DNA of 64,000 bases from Halarchaeoplasma sp046498385. GTDB lineage: Archaea; Thermoplasmatota; Thermoplasmata; Halarchaeoplasmatales; Halarchaeoplasmataceae. The notes below the pieces were generated by a model. It searched no databases. It was not told the DNA's origin and worked only from the letters and a program-made list of their open reading frames with translations. This document shows positions 1-9,991 of this stretch, in pieces; position 1 is the first letter of the stretch, and each line of letters starts with the position of its first letter. The stretch spans positions 1-64,000 of the forward strand of contig JAWOAU010000007.1 of NCBI GenBank assembly GCA_046498385.1. Direction: 5' to 3'. A program made the translations under genes and the position numbers.

Positions 1-1322
1 TCCGAAATTCAATTCGTAGTAGCCCTTTGCATCCGAATCGATCGATATACTTTCGCCGGTATTGGTATTCTCCAGGGTTATGGAAACACCTACAATTGAA
101 TTACCAAGCTGGTCCTCCACCTGACCGTAAACCAGGTACGGTATCGGGGGGAAAAGGTTGTTGGTACCATCTCCCAGGTCAATATCTCCCACCCTGCACT
201 GATAGATCAAAGATTCATCAAGATCATTGTTTATGGTCATTATCAGGCTGGGATCAGGATAAAAACCATCAAGGCCCGAGCCAGCGGTGTATACCTCAAA
301 TACCAACCCATGGGCACCGAGTTCGTGATATGCCCAGTCCGCGGCTCCGCCGCTAGCATCGTAACCGATCACCTCGCCGGGCTGGCCGTAGACATAATGA
401 GACTCTTCGTCACCCAACATTGATGTAAGGGATGTCATGTGGGAAGCCATCCCGCGATACCATTCATCATGTGGAGAGGGATCTGAGGTGTGCATGTTCG
501 GTATGAGTAATGAACCGTGATGACTGTGAATATTGTGGTGGACTGTACGTTGCGAGAAAGCATGAACTCGCTGAGATACTTGTTCTCGTACTCCGATAAG
601 GGCGCTTCACCATGATAAACATCTGAACCGGGAACATCGCTAGAGCCGCCACCGGCCCAGTTTATATCCCAGTTGCGATTCAGGTCTACACCTATCGCAG
701 AGGTAGGGGTGGAATCGTTCCTGTTCTTTCTCCAACCGGCTCGGTCCTCGTAAACACCGTTACCATCGTAAGTATAACCATCTGGATTCTGGATAGGCAT
801 TATGTTGATAACCCGGTTGTTGAGCAGCCAGTAAATGGTCTCGTTTGTGTCGTACTCGTTGAGCAGCCTCCACATTAGGTAGGACGCTACCTGGGGACCG
901 GACCATTCCCGAGCGTGCATGGAACCATCTATTAGGATCTCTGGTTTCTCATCCACCTTCACGTCTTCATCGGAAGTCAATGTCATAACCCACAGGTCCC
1001 TGCCTTCCCAACTGTATCCAATGTGGATTTTAGATGCCAGGTTGGGAAATTCTTCTACCAGATCGTCGTACCAATCGTAGAGTTCTTCAACACTGGGATA
1101 GTGGTTTGGGAAAGGATACTCCGAACGGCTAGGAGCCACTTCCGTGTAGAAATCATCATTTTTTTCGTCGAATGTAAACCCATCAACATCTTCTACCCAC
1201 GTATCTGATGCTGTCTGTGTACCGTGAGAATCTCCGACAGACAAAACAAGTGTTGTAGATACGGATACCAATATCATCAAAGCGATTACAAGGGCTCCGA
1301 ATTTTTTTGCGTTTTTAAACAT
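1..1322 (-). pseudogene. Secreted M14 zinc carboxypeptidase, frameshifted and cut by window edge
   Basis: Reads from an ATG at 1322 with a strong upstream AAAGGAGGA ribosome site. Residues 1-30 form a signal peptide; the M14 domain follows with the zinc pair H136/E139 in MHAREW. Near position 541 the frame breaks by one base. Before it the product reads SRNVQST; after it the other frame resumes with HNIHSHHGSLLIP, which carries the third zinc histidine, and stays open to base 1 (domain ends at the FEVYTAG region, then a beta-sandwich linker ending KGYYELNFG). The intact paralogue at 4132-7338 aligns through both halves. Without a frameshift the product would be 295 aa and lack the third zinc ligand. 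It is either a recent pseudogene or a single-base sequence error; there is no long homopolymer at the site. It is the last visible gene of a three-peptidase operon. Confidence 0.85.
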
Positions 1323-1413
1323 ATTTTTCCTCCTTTATAACCAAGATGTAGAACCATAAGAAACAGGGCTAAATAAAGTTGATGGTCGTTCGGTTTAATA
1401 GTTGAAACGTTTA

Positions 1414-4110
1414 TTAGTATATTACTTCCCAATGGACTGCTTCATCTTCATCGTTATAAACCCAGTAAGCTAGGCCCGGTTCCAACTCAAAGGTAGAAAC
1501 CGTTTCGGTATAAGCTATGTTGCTCTCCTCATCACCGCTGAAGTAGCCAACGCAGGTCACCTCTTCCGGCAATCCGTGATTTCCAGTGCTCTCACTGGGC
1601 GTTCCAACCATGTTCCAACCTGGTTCTAAGATAATAGTGGTACTGGTGGGAACAGTGCCTTCCACGGTAAGGACCGCATCATCGGTCATCCGTATCCATA
1701 ACCCCATGCGGTGGTTCCACGTATCCAAACTATTGAAGTGCTCGCTCCTATCGGGTACGTAGGAGTACCATCGGGCAAAAGACGCGTCGTAATACCTCAC
1801 CTGATCATATTTGCCTGATATACCTTTATCGGGATCTTCCAAGATGGATTCTAGAGAGCTATCCACAGGTATAAGGTTAAATGACACGAAGTTCCAGCCG
1901 CTGGATCCTCCACCGGCAGATAGGTGAATCTCAAAGGTAGAAAGTTCCGAACCGGGTTCCTGAACTGCGTCTTCGTTATCTCCTTCTAAACCATTGGTTC
2001 CAACCGCACGTACAACATACCACCAATGTACATCATCTCCCGTCCCTGCATCGATGTCGACGTAACTGTAATTGGGAACCTCTTCGGCATCTATGCTTAT
2101 TATGGGTGTGTTCCATGGACCGATATCGCTCTCCGAGCGGTACACGTTGTAATGACTAACGGTATCAGGATCATCCAGGCTGGCATCCCATGATATCAAA
2201 TTATGTCGGTCTCCGTCCGGGTCCTCCTGGGTTAGAAGTACATGGTCCACCCATATCTCACCTATGGCTGCATGATCACCGCCCAAGGGACCGGTATCTC
2301 CCTCGGCTTCTACATGCATCCGTATCCTAACGGTATCGACTTCCCCTACAGGTTCATAAATTACGGGCGAAGCTTCGATCCAACCAGTATCACCGGCACC
2401 AGTTTCACCGTCCAGAAACACCGTCTGCCAACCTGCTACGGTATCATGAACAAGTACTTCTACCGCAGCATGATGTACCTGGGTCGCCCAACCGGTTCCC
2501 GAATCTACTTGCACATCACGTCTGAATGCACCTGATACTGTGATCTCGTTAGAAGTAGAGGGCAAATCCTGCTCCCAATAGGAATCTTCAGCACTGATAT
2601 TGCCTTCTCCTTCGGCTTCAGTCCGAACGTAGATAGAACCGCCTTCCTCATAGTTATTTTGGTCCCATCTAGCTTCACCATCATCTTCCACACGGGTCAG
2701 CTCCCAGGGTTCATAATCATCCTGAAATACTCCATTCTCTACCGATTCTAACACACCATAATGCTCAACCATGACGTTCGACGGGGGATCGGGTGGAATT
2801 CCTTCTATAGTAAAGGTTTCTTCACTGACAGCCTCATCCCAACCACCTGAAGAATCTTCCACACGGATTCTCACCATACATTCGGTACTGTGAACGTTGG
2901 GGACTTTCCAGGCATAACTTCCATGATCCGGTAGGTCCGTAGCGACGGAATACCATGTGTTTCCGGAATCGGAGCTGTACCACAGGTCGACACTTTCGAT
3001 AGGGTCGCCCCCCTGTACGGTCTCCCAAGTTATAAGTTCTTCATCATTTGCTCTCCAAACCTCGCCTCCTGTGGGCGATGTTATGGTTATATTCAAATCG
3101 TCGTCTTTTGGAACCGGATCTGCTAAATGGGCCAAGGTGGCCAATGCATGTTTGGTCGTGTGAGTGACCTGAGGCATAGTGATTTTGTCGAGGGTATCGT
3201 CCTCAGAGTGATAATACGGACTAAAAACCGATTCTATGGCCAAGGTGGCGTTATAGCCTTGGTCCCAAAAAGAAGAATGGTCAGAGCGCCGTTCGGTACT
3301 ATCATATATATAAGTAAAATCCAGTGAAGTATCGGGGTAAGTATCGCTAACATTTGCCATGTAATCCAGTATCCAATTGGACTGGGTATCGGCGTGGAGA
3401 TTTACGGCAAGATTATCGTCTTCCGCATAACCGATCATATCGTAGTTTAATTTTGCCATAACTTTTTCTTCTTCAACGTCTATGTTTGACGCATAATATT
3501 TGCTCCCGTGTAGCCCCTGTTCTTCAGCACCCCACAGAGCAAAGCGAATCGTACGTTCGAAGGAATACTGAGACATTATTCTAGCTGTCTCAAGGGCAAC
3601 TACACTTCCACTTCCGTTATCATCTGCTCCGGGTGCCGGCTCAGTTCCACCTCTGTTGTTTATACTATCGAAGTGACCTCCGATTATCAAAGTTTCCGGG
3701 ACCAGGTCAGGGTTGCTTCCCGGGAGTTCAGCTATGACGTTAGTACTTTCATATCCGTCCGACGTGAAATTCTGCATGAAGGTGTTTAAACCATAGGAGC
3801 GAAACATTTGATAGGACCAATTGGCGGAATCTTCGAAGCCCGATGAGCCAGTGACCCTGGTTGGTATTCCATTCTCATCCTGAAAGTTTTGTAGGGTGTT
3901 GATATAATTAGACAACACTGCTTCGTCGACTTCATCTATCATATCCTGTACTAATTGGTCATATCCTGGAAAATTAGTGATGTCCTCGATTTTGTTTTCT
4001 TCACTCTCCTCACCTTCATAAATATGCCAAGCTACGGACAGTGGAATCAACATAGAGAGTAATAAAAACAATGAAACGAGGAGTACCGCCCATTTTAGAT
4101 CGGTTTTCAT
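1414..4110 (-). CDS. Secreted M28 family aminopeptidase with C-terminal beta modules
   Basis: 898 aa. A signal peptide or N-terminal anchor spans residues 7-27. The M28 di-zinc domain covers about 60-340: ligands H146 (GGHFDSI), D163 (GADDNGSGS), E196/E197 (GAEEQGL), D224 (NYDMIG) and H301 (YYHSEDD), a full set. Then come an Ig-like domain (about 345-440), a jelly-roll-like domain beginning near EPWELTRVED, a fibronectin-like domain (ISWDASLDDPDTVSHYNVYR), and a C-terminal beta module starting GWNFVSFNLIPVDSS and ending in EPGLAYWVYND. The last four modules are shared with the upstream M14 gene, in places nearly identical. Family members release N-terminal amino acids from peptides. It lies 21 bp downstream of the M14 gene, so the two are probably co-transcribed. 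No transmembrane anchor is visible at the C terminus. Confidence 0.92.
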   Translation of the reverse strand: MKTDLKWAVLLVSLFLLLSMLIPLSVAWHIYEGEESEENKIEDITNFPGYDQLVQDMIDEVDEAVLSNYINTLQNFQDENGIPTRVTGSSGFEDSANWSYQMFRSYGLNTFMQNFTSDGYESTNVIAELPGSNPDLVPETLIIGGHFDSINNRGGTEPAPGADDNGSGSVVALETARIMSQYSFERTIRFALWGAEEQGLHGSKYYASNIDVEEEKVMAKLNYDMIGYAEDDNLAVNLHADTQSNWILDYMANVSDTYPDTSLDFTYIYDSTERRSDHSSFWDQGYNATLAIESVFSPYYHSEDDTLDKITMPQVTHTTKHALATLAHLADPVPKDDDLNITITSPTGGEVWRANDEELITWETVQGGDPIESVDLWYSSDSGNTWYSVATDLPDHGSYAWKVPNVHSTECMVRIRVEDSSGGWDEAVSEETFTIEGIPPDPPSNVMVEHYGVLESVENGVFQDDYEPWELTRVEDDGEARWDQNNYEEGGSIYVRTEAEGEGNISAEDSYWEQDLPSTSNEITVSGAFRRDVQVDSGTGWATQVHHAAVEVLVHDTVAGWQTVFLDGETGAGDTGWIEASPVIYEPVGEVDTVRIRMHVEAEGDTGPLGGDHAAIGEIWVDHVLLTQEDPDGDRHNLISWDASLDDPDTVSHYNVYRSESDIGPWNTPIISIDAEEVPNYSYVDIDAGTGDDVHWWYVVRAVGTNGLEGDNEDAVQEPGSELSTFEIHLSAGGGSSGWNFVSFNLIPVDSSLESILEDPDKGISGKYDQVRYYDASFARWYSYVPDRSEHFNSLDTWNHRMGLWIRMTDDAVLTVEGTVPTSTTIILEPGWNMVGTPSESTGNHGLPEEVTCVGYFSGDEESNIAYTETVSTFELEPGLAYWVYNDEDEAVHWEVIY

Positions 4111-4131
4111 TCTTATGAACCTCTTTGCATA

Positions 4132-7100
4132 TCATACTACATTCCAATACACACTTTCGGAGGCATCGTTGTATACCCAATAGCCTTTACCCGGTTCGAA
4201 TTCAAAGGCAGAGACCGTTTCGGTATAAGCTATGTTGCTCTCTTCATCACCACTGAAGTAGCCAACGCAGGTCACCTCTTCCGGCAATCCGTGGTTTCCA
4301 GTGCTCTCGCTGGGCATTCCAACCATGTTCCAACCTGGTTTCAGGGTGATAGTGGTACTAGTGGGGATAGTACCTTCAATGGTCAGAGTATCATTTTTGG
4401 TCATACGTATCCATATACCTATGCGGTGGTTCCAGTTTTGCAGATTGTTGAAGTGTGACGGTCTTCCAGGCATATATGAATGCCACATCCCTGTCGATGC
4501 GTCGAAATACATTACTCGGTCATAGCTACCGGTAATACCATCCAATATTACATCTAAAGATGAATCCACTGGAATCAGGTTGAAGGACACGAAGTTCCAT
4601 CCGCCGGATTCCCCGCCGGCAAATAGGGGAATCTCAAAGGTAGAAAGTTCCGAACCGGGCTCTGGAACAATCTGTTCGTTTTCTTCTTCTAAACCATTGG
4701 TCCCGACCGCACGTACAACATACCACCATAAGATATCATCCCCAGTACCTGTACCAGGATCTAGGTAACTGTAGCTGGCGGAATCAACGGCGTCTATACT
4801 TGTTATGGGCGTATCCCATGGACCGATATCGCTCTCCGAGCGGTATACATTGTAGTGACTAACCGTATCAGGGTCGTCCGGGCTTGCATCCCATGATATC
4901 AGGTTGTCTTCCGTACCCTCGTCGGCTTGTGCGGACACGCTTATCTGATCCATCCAGAGCTCTCCTCTAGCTTCAAGATCGCCTGTCAAAACGGTATTTC
5001 CTTCGGCTTCAACATGCATGGATGCTCTTACGGCATCTACATACCCTTCTGGCGTATACACAGCTGGTTCAAACTCGTTCCAACCGGAATCCCCATCAGA
5101 CGTATCTTCGTCGATGTGTACCGTTTGCCATCCTAAATCGGTATCATGAACAAGGACTTCGACCACTGAATGATTTACTTGGGCTGAACCTAAAGCCGCC
5201 GATTCAGCTTCTATGTACTTTCTAAATGCGGCGCTGATTGTTAATTCGTCGGAGGTAGGATTTATGTCCTGTTCCCAATAGGATTCTTCCGTGCTTATAT
5301 TTTCCTCACCTACAGCTTCAGCAACTATATAGATAGAGCCGCCTTCCATGTATGATTCATTGTCCCATCTAGCTTCACCACCATCTTCCACACGGGTCAG
5401 TTCCCAGGGTTCATAATTATCCTGGAATACTGGGTTCTCTAGGATTTCATCCGCACCACAATGCTCCACGTTCAAATTAAGAGGTGGTGACGGGAGAATG
5501 CCTTGGATGGTAAATACCGAATCGCTCATGTCCTCGGCGGTTCTTTCTCCCTGGTCACGAACCCTTGCACGGACCATACAATCCGTACTGTGAACGTTGG
5601 GAACAAGCCAGGTGTAACTACCTGAGTCGGGAATGCCGGATGCAACAGATATCCATGATGAACCTGGATCAGTTCGATACCATAGGTCCAACGAATCAAT
5701 GGGGTCATCCCCTTCGGTCGTCTCCCAAGTTATCTCTTCCTCCGTACCTGCAGTGAAGGTTTCACCTCCGTTCGGTCTTGTTAGGGAAATTTCCGGCGGA
5801 TCTCCTTCCATGGTAAATTCTATATCTATCCTCTGTCCCCATTCATCTCCTATGGAGAAGTCTACGGAGGATGTTTCAACACTAACCGTGAACGAGTCTG
5901 AAGGTTCATATCCATGATCAACTAAGTTACCATAGTTCAATTCGTAATACCCATTCATATCCGTATTGATGGAAAGGGTCTCTTGAGTATCTACGTTTTC
6001 CAAAGTTACCGGTACATCTGTAACAGGGCTTCCCCCGGTATCTTCTACATTACCATACAGGATGTACGGTACAGGAGGAAATAGGTGATTGGTCCCGTCA
6101 CCTAGATCTACATCCGACACCCTTGCCTGATATATCAGGGAGTCGTCAACATCCTGGTTTATGGTCATTATGTCATCCGTACCAGGATAAAATCCGCCGC
6201 CACCTGTTTCAATTTCAAATACCAGGGATTGGATTCCCAGAGCATCATAGGTCCAGTCCCCTGCACCTCCTGGGGCACTGTAACCGATTGTTTCATGGGG
6301 CTGACCGTAACTGTAATGGCTGTTTTCGTCTCCCATCCGGGACGACAACGATGTCATATGGGATGCCATACCTCGATACCAATCATCATGGGGTGAGGGG
6401 TCCGAAGAGTAACACAAAGGTATCAGCAAGGTACCTGCATAGCTGTGAATGTTCTGGTATGAATCTATGCTGTTGTCCAGGATGAAATCCCTCTCGTGCC
6501 AGTTCTCGTACTCGGAGAATGGTGCCTCGCCGTGATAATCCCCACCTCTTGGATCATCATTACCGCTTTCCCACATTATATCCCAATTGCGGTTCAGGTC
6601 TACGCCGACGGCATCGTCAGGTATGGAATCGTTCCTGTTCTTGCGCCAATTATTTCCGCTTCCTACTCCTCCGTCCCCATCATAAGTATACCCATCCGGG
6701 TTCTGCATGGGCATAACGTATATCCTGCGGTTGTTCACGAGCCAATGGATGGTTTCGTTGGTATCGTATTCATTGAGTAATCGCCACATGAAGTACGCCG
6801 ATACCTGATTACCCGACCACTCCCTGGCGTGCATGTTGCCGTCAACCAAAAACCCGGGCTTGTAATCCACCTGTGTATCTTCATCCGAGGTGACCTCCAG
6901 TACCCAAAGGTCCCTGCCTTCGTAGCTTTGTCCTATATTTATCTTGGAGATCAAGTTAGGATATTCCACCTCCAGATCATCGTACCATGAATAGAGTTCA
7001 CTCACACTCGGATAATGATCGGGGAACGGATATTCCGAGCCTTGTATTGTAGGGCTAAACGTAGAGTTACCAAGAATATAGACCAACATACCTTTAGCTT

Positions 7101-7338
7101 CCAGTGAAGAAAATATAGAAGGCTTTCCTTCGACCAGTAAACTGGTACCTTCTCTTAATATCACATTACCCCCCATGTTGTTGATCGTATTCAGGTCGTT
7201 TAGGCTACTTATGTATACTCTAGCTGAGACGATAGAGTCTTCCCGGTGTTCCAAAGAGTTAACATAGTTAGCCGAGACCGATACCAATAACACCAGCGCT
7301 ATTGCGAAAACCCCAAATTTCACTGCTTTTTTCCTCAT
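4132..7338 (-). CDS. Secreted M14 zinc carboxypeptidase with C-terminal beta modules
   Basis: An ATG at 7353 is also in frame, but GGTGGAG lies 6 nt before the ATG at 7338, so I choose the latter (1068 aa). Numbering from 7353: signal peptide to about 33, a propeptide-like segment 40-100, then the M14 domain with H175/E178 (NMHAREW), H303 (NIHSYAG) and catalytic E380 (SLVFEIETGG). All zinc and catalytic residues are present. A short carboxypeptidase-D-type beta-sandwich (PYILYGNVED) follows, then the same Ig-like, jelly-roll, fibronectin-like and GWNFVSFN modules as the downstream M28 gene. Family members remove C-terminal residues from peptides. It is the first gene of the three-peptidase operon and is divergent from cysS. 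Confidence 0.93.
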   Translation of the reverse strand: MRKKAVKFGVFAIALVLLVSVSANYVNSLEHREDSIVSARVYISSLNDLNTINNMGGNVILREGTSLLVEGKPSIFSSLEAKGMLVYILGNSTFSPTIQGSEYPFPDHYPSVSELYSWYDDLEVEYPNLISKINIGQSYEGRDLWVLEVTSDEDTQVDYKPGFLVDGNMHAREWSGNQVSAYFMWRLLNEYDTNETIHWLVNNRRIYVMPMQNPDGYTYDGDGGVGSGNNWRKNRNDSIPDDAVGVDLNRNWDIMWESGNDDPRGGDYHGEAPFSEYENWHERDFILDNSIDSYQNIHSYAGTLLIPLCYSSDPSPHDDWYRGMASHMTSLSSRMGDENSHYSYGQPHETIGYSAPGGAGDWTYDALGIQSLVFEIETGGGGFYPGTDDIMTINQDVDDSLIYQARVSDVDLGDGTNHLFPPVPYILYGNVEDTGGSPVTDVPVTLENVDTQETLSINTDMNGYYELNYGNLVDHGYEPSDSFTVSVETSSVDFSIGDEWGQRIDIEFTMEGDPPEISLTRPNGGETFTAGTEEEITWETTEGDDPIDSLDLWYRTDPGSSWISVASGIPDSGSYTWLVPNVHSTDCMVRARVRDQGERTAEDMSDSVFTIQGILPSPPLNLNVEHCGADEILENPVFQDNYEPWELTRVEDGGEARWDNESYMEGGSIYIVAEAVGEENISTEESYWEQDINPTSDELTISAAFRKYIEAESAALGSAQVNHSVVEVLVHDTDLGWQTVHIDEDTSDGDSGWNEFEPAVYTPEGYVDAVRASMHVEAEGNTVLTGDLEARGELWMDQISVSAQADEGTEDNLISWDASPDDPDTVSHYNVYRSESDIGPWDTPITSIDAVDSASYSYLDPGTGTGDDILWWYVVRAVGTNGLEEENEQIVPEPGSELSTFEIPLFAGGESGGWNFVSFNLIPVDSSLDVILDGITGSYDRVMYFDASTGMWHSYMPGRPSHFNNLQNWNHRIGIWIRMTKNDTLTIEGTIPTSTTITLKPGWNMVGMPSESTGNHGLPEEVTCVGYFSGDEESNIAYTETVSAFEFEPGKGYWVYNDASESVYWNVV

Positions 7339-7383
7339 TTTTTTCTCCACCATTAAAATTGATTATATAATGATGTGAGAGGA

Positions 7384-7394
7384 AATAAATAAAG
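7384..7394 (-). promoter_or_regulatory. TATA element of the peptidase operon
   Basis: On the minus strand the sequence CTTTATTTATT lies about 45 bp upstream of the chosen M14 start, giving an expected transcript start near 7360 and a short leader that carries the GGTGGAG ribosome site. The 128-bp divergent gap to cysS holds no gene. Confidence 0.45.
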
Positions 7395-7480
7395 TTAACG
7401 GTGGTCGCAGATAAGTACAGGATTTCACATACGGTGGTATAATAACCTTCATATATGCCTATCAGAATTACTTGGATGAT

Positions 7481-8917
7481 ATGACCCTCAAGCTGTATAA
7501 TACTTTAGTCGGTGAAAAGGAAACCTTCGAGCCATTAAAGGATACTGTTAGGATATATTCCTGCGGACAGACAATTTACGAAGATATGCACGTTGGAAAT
7601 GCAAAAACGTACAGCGCCTGGGACGTGCTCACACGTTACCTGGAATGGAAGGGTTATCAGATCTTCCACGTGATGAATATTACCGATGTAGGGCACCTTA
7701 CGGATGATGCCGATGAAGGAGAGGACAAGATCGCCAAATCCGCCAGAGAAAAAGAGCTCGAGCCCATGGAGCTTGTGACCAAACAGGTGATCAAATTCTA
7801 TATCGAGATGGATAAGTTGAACATGTGCAGGGCAAACGTTTTCCCACGGGCGACGGGGCATATGGTGGAGATGATGGAGGCGGTGAAAAAGATGATGGAT
7901 AACGGATACGCTTACGAGGTGAACGGTTCGGTGTACTTCGATGTTCCCAAATTTGCCGAGGACTACGGATATCCTGTTTTGGGTGGTAGGAAAGTTGATG
8001 ACCTGCTGGTAGGTGCGGGTGGCAGGGTAAGCGACCAACAGCTTAAAGAGAAAAGATCGCCTCTGGATTTTGCTCTTTGGATAAAGGCCCCCCCCGAGCA
8101 TCTGATGAGATGGCCATCGCCATGGGGAGAAGGATATCCAGGGTGGCATCTGGAATGCAGTGTGATGGGTGATAAATATCTAGGAAAAACCTTCGATATC
8201 CATGCGGGAGGAATCGACCACATATTCCCTCATCACCCCAACGAAAGGGCACAGAACATCGCAATGAACGATCTTGATGAAGAACCCATCAAGTACTGGA
8301 TACACAGCTCTCACATCACCGTTGAAGGGAAAAAGATGTCAAAAAGCAAAGGGAACTACTACACCGTGGAGGATCTATTAAAGAAATACGACCCAAATGT
8401 TCTGCGCACCTTTTTTGCAGGCATACACTACCGCTCTCACAGCGACTTTAGCCTGGATGCGCTTGAGGAGGCGGAAATTAAGCTGGATAAGATGGAAAAT
8501 ACCATACGCCTTGTTCACGAAAGCCAGGGTGGAGAGAATGACGAACTTGCGGACATGATATGCCGAGTTCGAAAGGAATTCCAAGATGCCATGGATGAGG
8601 ATTTGAACACTCCTTTGGCCTTGAGTAAATTGCTCGCCTTTTCAAAACAGATCAACATCAGCCTGGACAATCAAAAAGAGATGTTGGAAGAGGCGGTTGA
8701 TACCCTTAAAGAATTGAGTGGGGTATTGGGAATAGAACTACAAGAAAAAAAGGAAGATATAAACGCCGGACCCTATATCGACCTTTTACTCAGTACAAGA
8801 GAGATATTGAGGAGTAAAAAGCAATTCCAACTGGCGGATAAGATACGAGACGAACTTCAATCCCTGGGTATAGAAGTGGAAGACGCCGATAACGGTTCCA
8901 AGTGGTACCGCAAATGA
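7481..8917 (+). CDS. cysS: Cysteinyl-tRNA synthetase
   Basis: 478 aa from the ATG at 7481; an in-frame TTG at 7472 is less likely. This class I synthetase charges tRNA-Cys. The N-terminal zinc cysteine and HIGH motif appear as CGQTIYEDMHVGNAK, a second zinc region as GWHLECSVM with downstream HPNERAQN, and the KMSKS loop as KKMSKSKGNYY. The C-terminal helical DALR-type region ends SLGIEVEDADNGSKWYRK, the usual end of the family. Length and motif order are standard. It is divergent from the peptidase operon and convergent with the Nudix gene. Confidence 0.97.
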   Translation: MTLKLYNTLVGEKETFEPLKDTVRIYSCGQTIYEDMHVGNAKTYSAWDVLTRYLEWKGYQIFHVMNITDVGHLTDDADEGEDKIAKSAREKELEPMELVTKQVIKFYIEMDKLNMCRANVFPRATGHMVEMMEAVKKMMDNGYAYEVNGSVYFDVPKFAEDYGYPVLGGRKVDDLLVGAGGRVSDQQLKEKRSPLDFALWIKAPPEHLMRWPSPWGEGYPGWHLECSVMGDKYLGKTFDIHAGGIDHIFPHHPNERAQNIAMNDLDEEPIKYWIHSSHITVEGKKMSKSKGNYYTVEDLLKKYDPNVLRTFFAGIHYRSHSDFSLDALEEAEIKLDKMENTIRLVHESQGGENDELADMICRVRKEFQDAMDEDLNTPLALSKLLAFSKQINISLDNQKEMLEEAVDTLKELSGVLGIELQEKKEDINAGPYIDLLLSTREILRSKKQFQLADKIRDELQSLGIEVEDADNGSKWYRK

Positions 8918-8930
8918 GGTTCATGTATTT

Positions 8931-9419
8931 TCAGCTGATATCCTCCAAGAATCCCATCACCGTCTTTGTTTCAGGTAGAAATTTTCCCTCGGATAACCTA
9001 TCTTTGATTTCCGCTGAACACATGAATTTTCCTTCCTGAAATTCTTTTGGATCCAGATTTACCTGTGACGGCGACACGGTGACCTTGAAAAGAGATACGT
9101 GTTCTACCTCTTCGGGTATGTCCTTGACAAAGTCCCCCATATGCTCGTATCCTCCCACGGTTCCAAGCTCCTCTACCATCTCTTTTATCAGTGCTTCTTC
9201 ATAGGATTCCCCTGCTGAAACGTGACCGCCCAATACAACACTTCGATAGCCCTTGAAGAACTCTTTTGTGAGACTTCTTTTGGTGACCAATATTCTATCG
9301 TCAGGTGAAAAAACAAAGAACATAACCGTCCTGTGAGGAAGCCTTTTTTTGTGTACCTCGCTCCTACTAGCGGTACCGACGATTTTGTTTTCGTTATCCA
9401 CAACATCTAGCAATTCCAT
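8931..9419 (-). CDS. Nudix hydrolase (isopentenyl-diphosphate isomerase-like)
   Basis: 162 aa. The Nudix box is visible as GHVSAGESYEEALIKEMVEELG, split here as GHVSAGESYEEALI followed by KEMVEELG, with lysine in the usual arginine position. The N-terminal MELLDVVDNENKIVGTASR and LPHRTVMFFV are typical of the YfcD/IPP-isomerase-like branch, where members hydrolyse nucleotide or isoprenoid diphosphates. The substrate cannot be told from sequence. It lies just downstream of the GNAT gene on the same strand (36-bp gap), so they may be co-transcribed. Confidence 0.8.
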   Translation of the reverse strand: MELLDVVDNENKIVGTASRSEVHKKRLPHRTVMFFVFSPDDRILVTKRSLTKEFFKGYRSVVLGGHVSAGESYEEALIKEMVEELGTVGGYEHMGDFVKDIPEEVEHVSLFKVTVSPSQVNLDPKEFQEGKFMCSAEIKDRLSEGKFLPETKTVMGFLEDIS

Positions 9420-9455
9420 GGGGGCAGGAATAACGACACTATATTAAAGAAATTG

Positions 9456-9881
9456 TCATGAGTCCATACTTTCTCTTTTTGAGTAGTACTTGATCTGTAG
9501 GTCAACGTATCCCAGGTGCTCAAAGAATTTCATTGACTCCGGGTTGTCGCCCTCGATCAGCACCCCGATCACTTCTATGTCTCTGCTGTGAAATTCTTTT
9601 TCCATAGCTTCCACCAACCGGGTGCCGAGACCCCTGTTTCTGTAGTCCGGATGAACCGCTAGTCGATTGATCCAACCCTTCCGACCGTCATCAGTCCCAA
9701 AAACCACCGCTACCAGCTTCGAATCGTCATAGAACCCTTTCCAGTACTCCTGTTCCTCCTTAATTTCCCGGCTGACCTTTTCCTTGGTATCCCTTCCAAG
9801 GGGTTTGTACGGCAGCCCGCACATATCCCACAGTTCAATGATCCGGTCATAGTCCGTTATATTAACTGTACGAAATTCCAT
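9456..9881 (-). CDS. GNAT family N-acetyltransferase
   Basis: 141 aa. The acetyl-CoA binding motif A is clear: LAVHPDYRNRGLGTRLVEAM, followed by NPESMKFFEHLGYVD near the C terminus, the normal end of the GNAT fold. The acceptor substrate is unknown; single-domain members acetylate small molecules or protein N termini. It heads a probable two-gene unit with the Nudix gene. Confidence 0.85.
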   Translation of the reverse strand: MEFRTVNITDYDRIIELWDMCGLPYKPLGRDTKEKVSREIKEEQEYWKGFYDDSKLVAVVFGTDDGRKGWINRLAVHPDYRNRGLGTRLVEAMEKEFHSRDIEVIGVLIEGDNPESMKFFEHLGYVDLQIKYYSKRESMDS

Positions 9882-9960
9882 TGGGACCGAGATGTAAAAA
9901 ATGGTTTATAACAATTATGCAAGGTTTTTGACCTAAATTCATGCTAAAGTAAGCAAAGGT

Positions 9961-9967
9961 ATATAAA
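9961..9967 (+). promoter_or_regulatory. TATA element for the GLUG-repeat protein gene
   Basis: ATATAAA sits 25 bp before the ATG at 9992, so the transcript should start at or within a few bases of the start codon (leaderless). Confidence 0.5.
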
Positions 9968-9991
9968 GCAGAATTGGAATAGTTATTAGGG

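Noticed and set aside
27..356. Plus-strand open frame at the left edge
   Set aside because: It is the complement of the second half of the frameshifted M14 gene, which reads well on the minus strand.
1023..6780. Many plus-strand open frames inside the peptidase operon
   Set aside because: They are opposite-strand shadows of conserved domains and lack their own signals.
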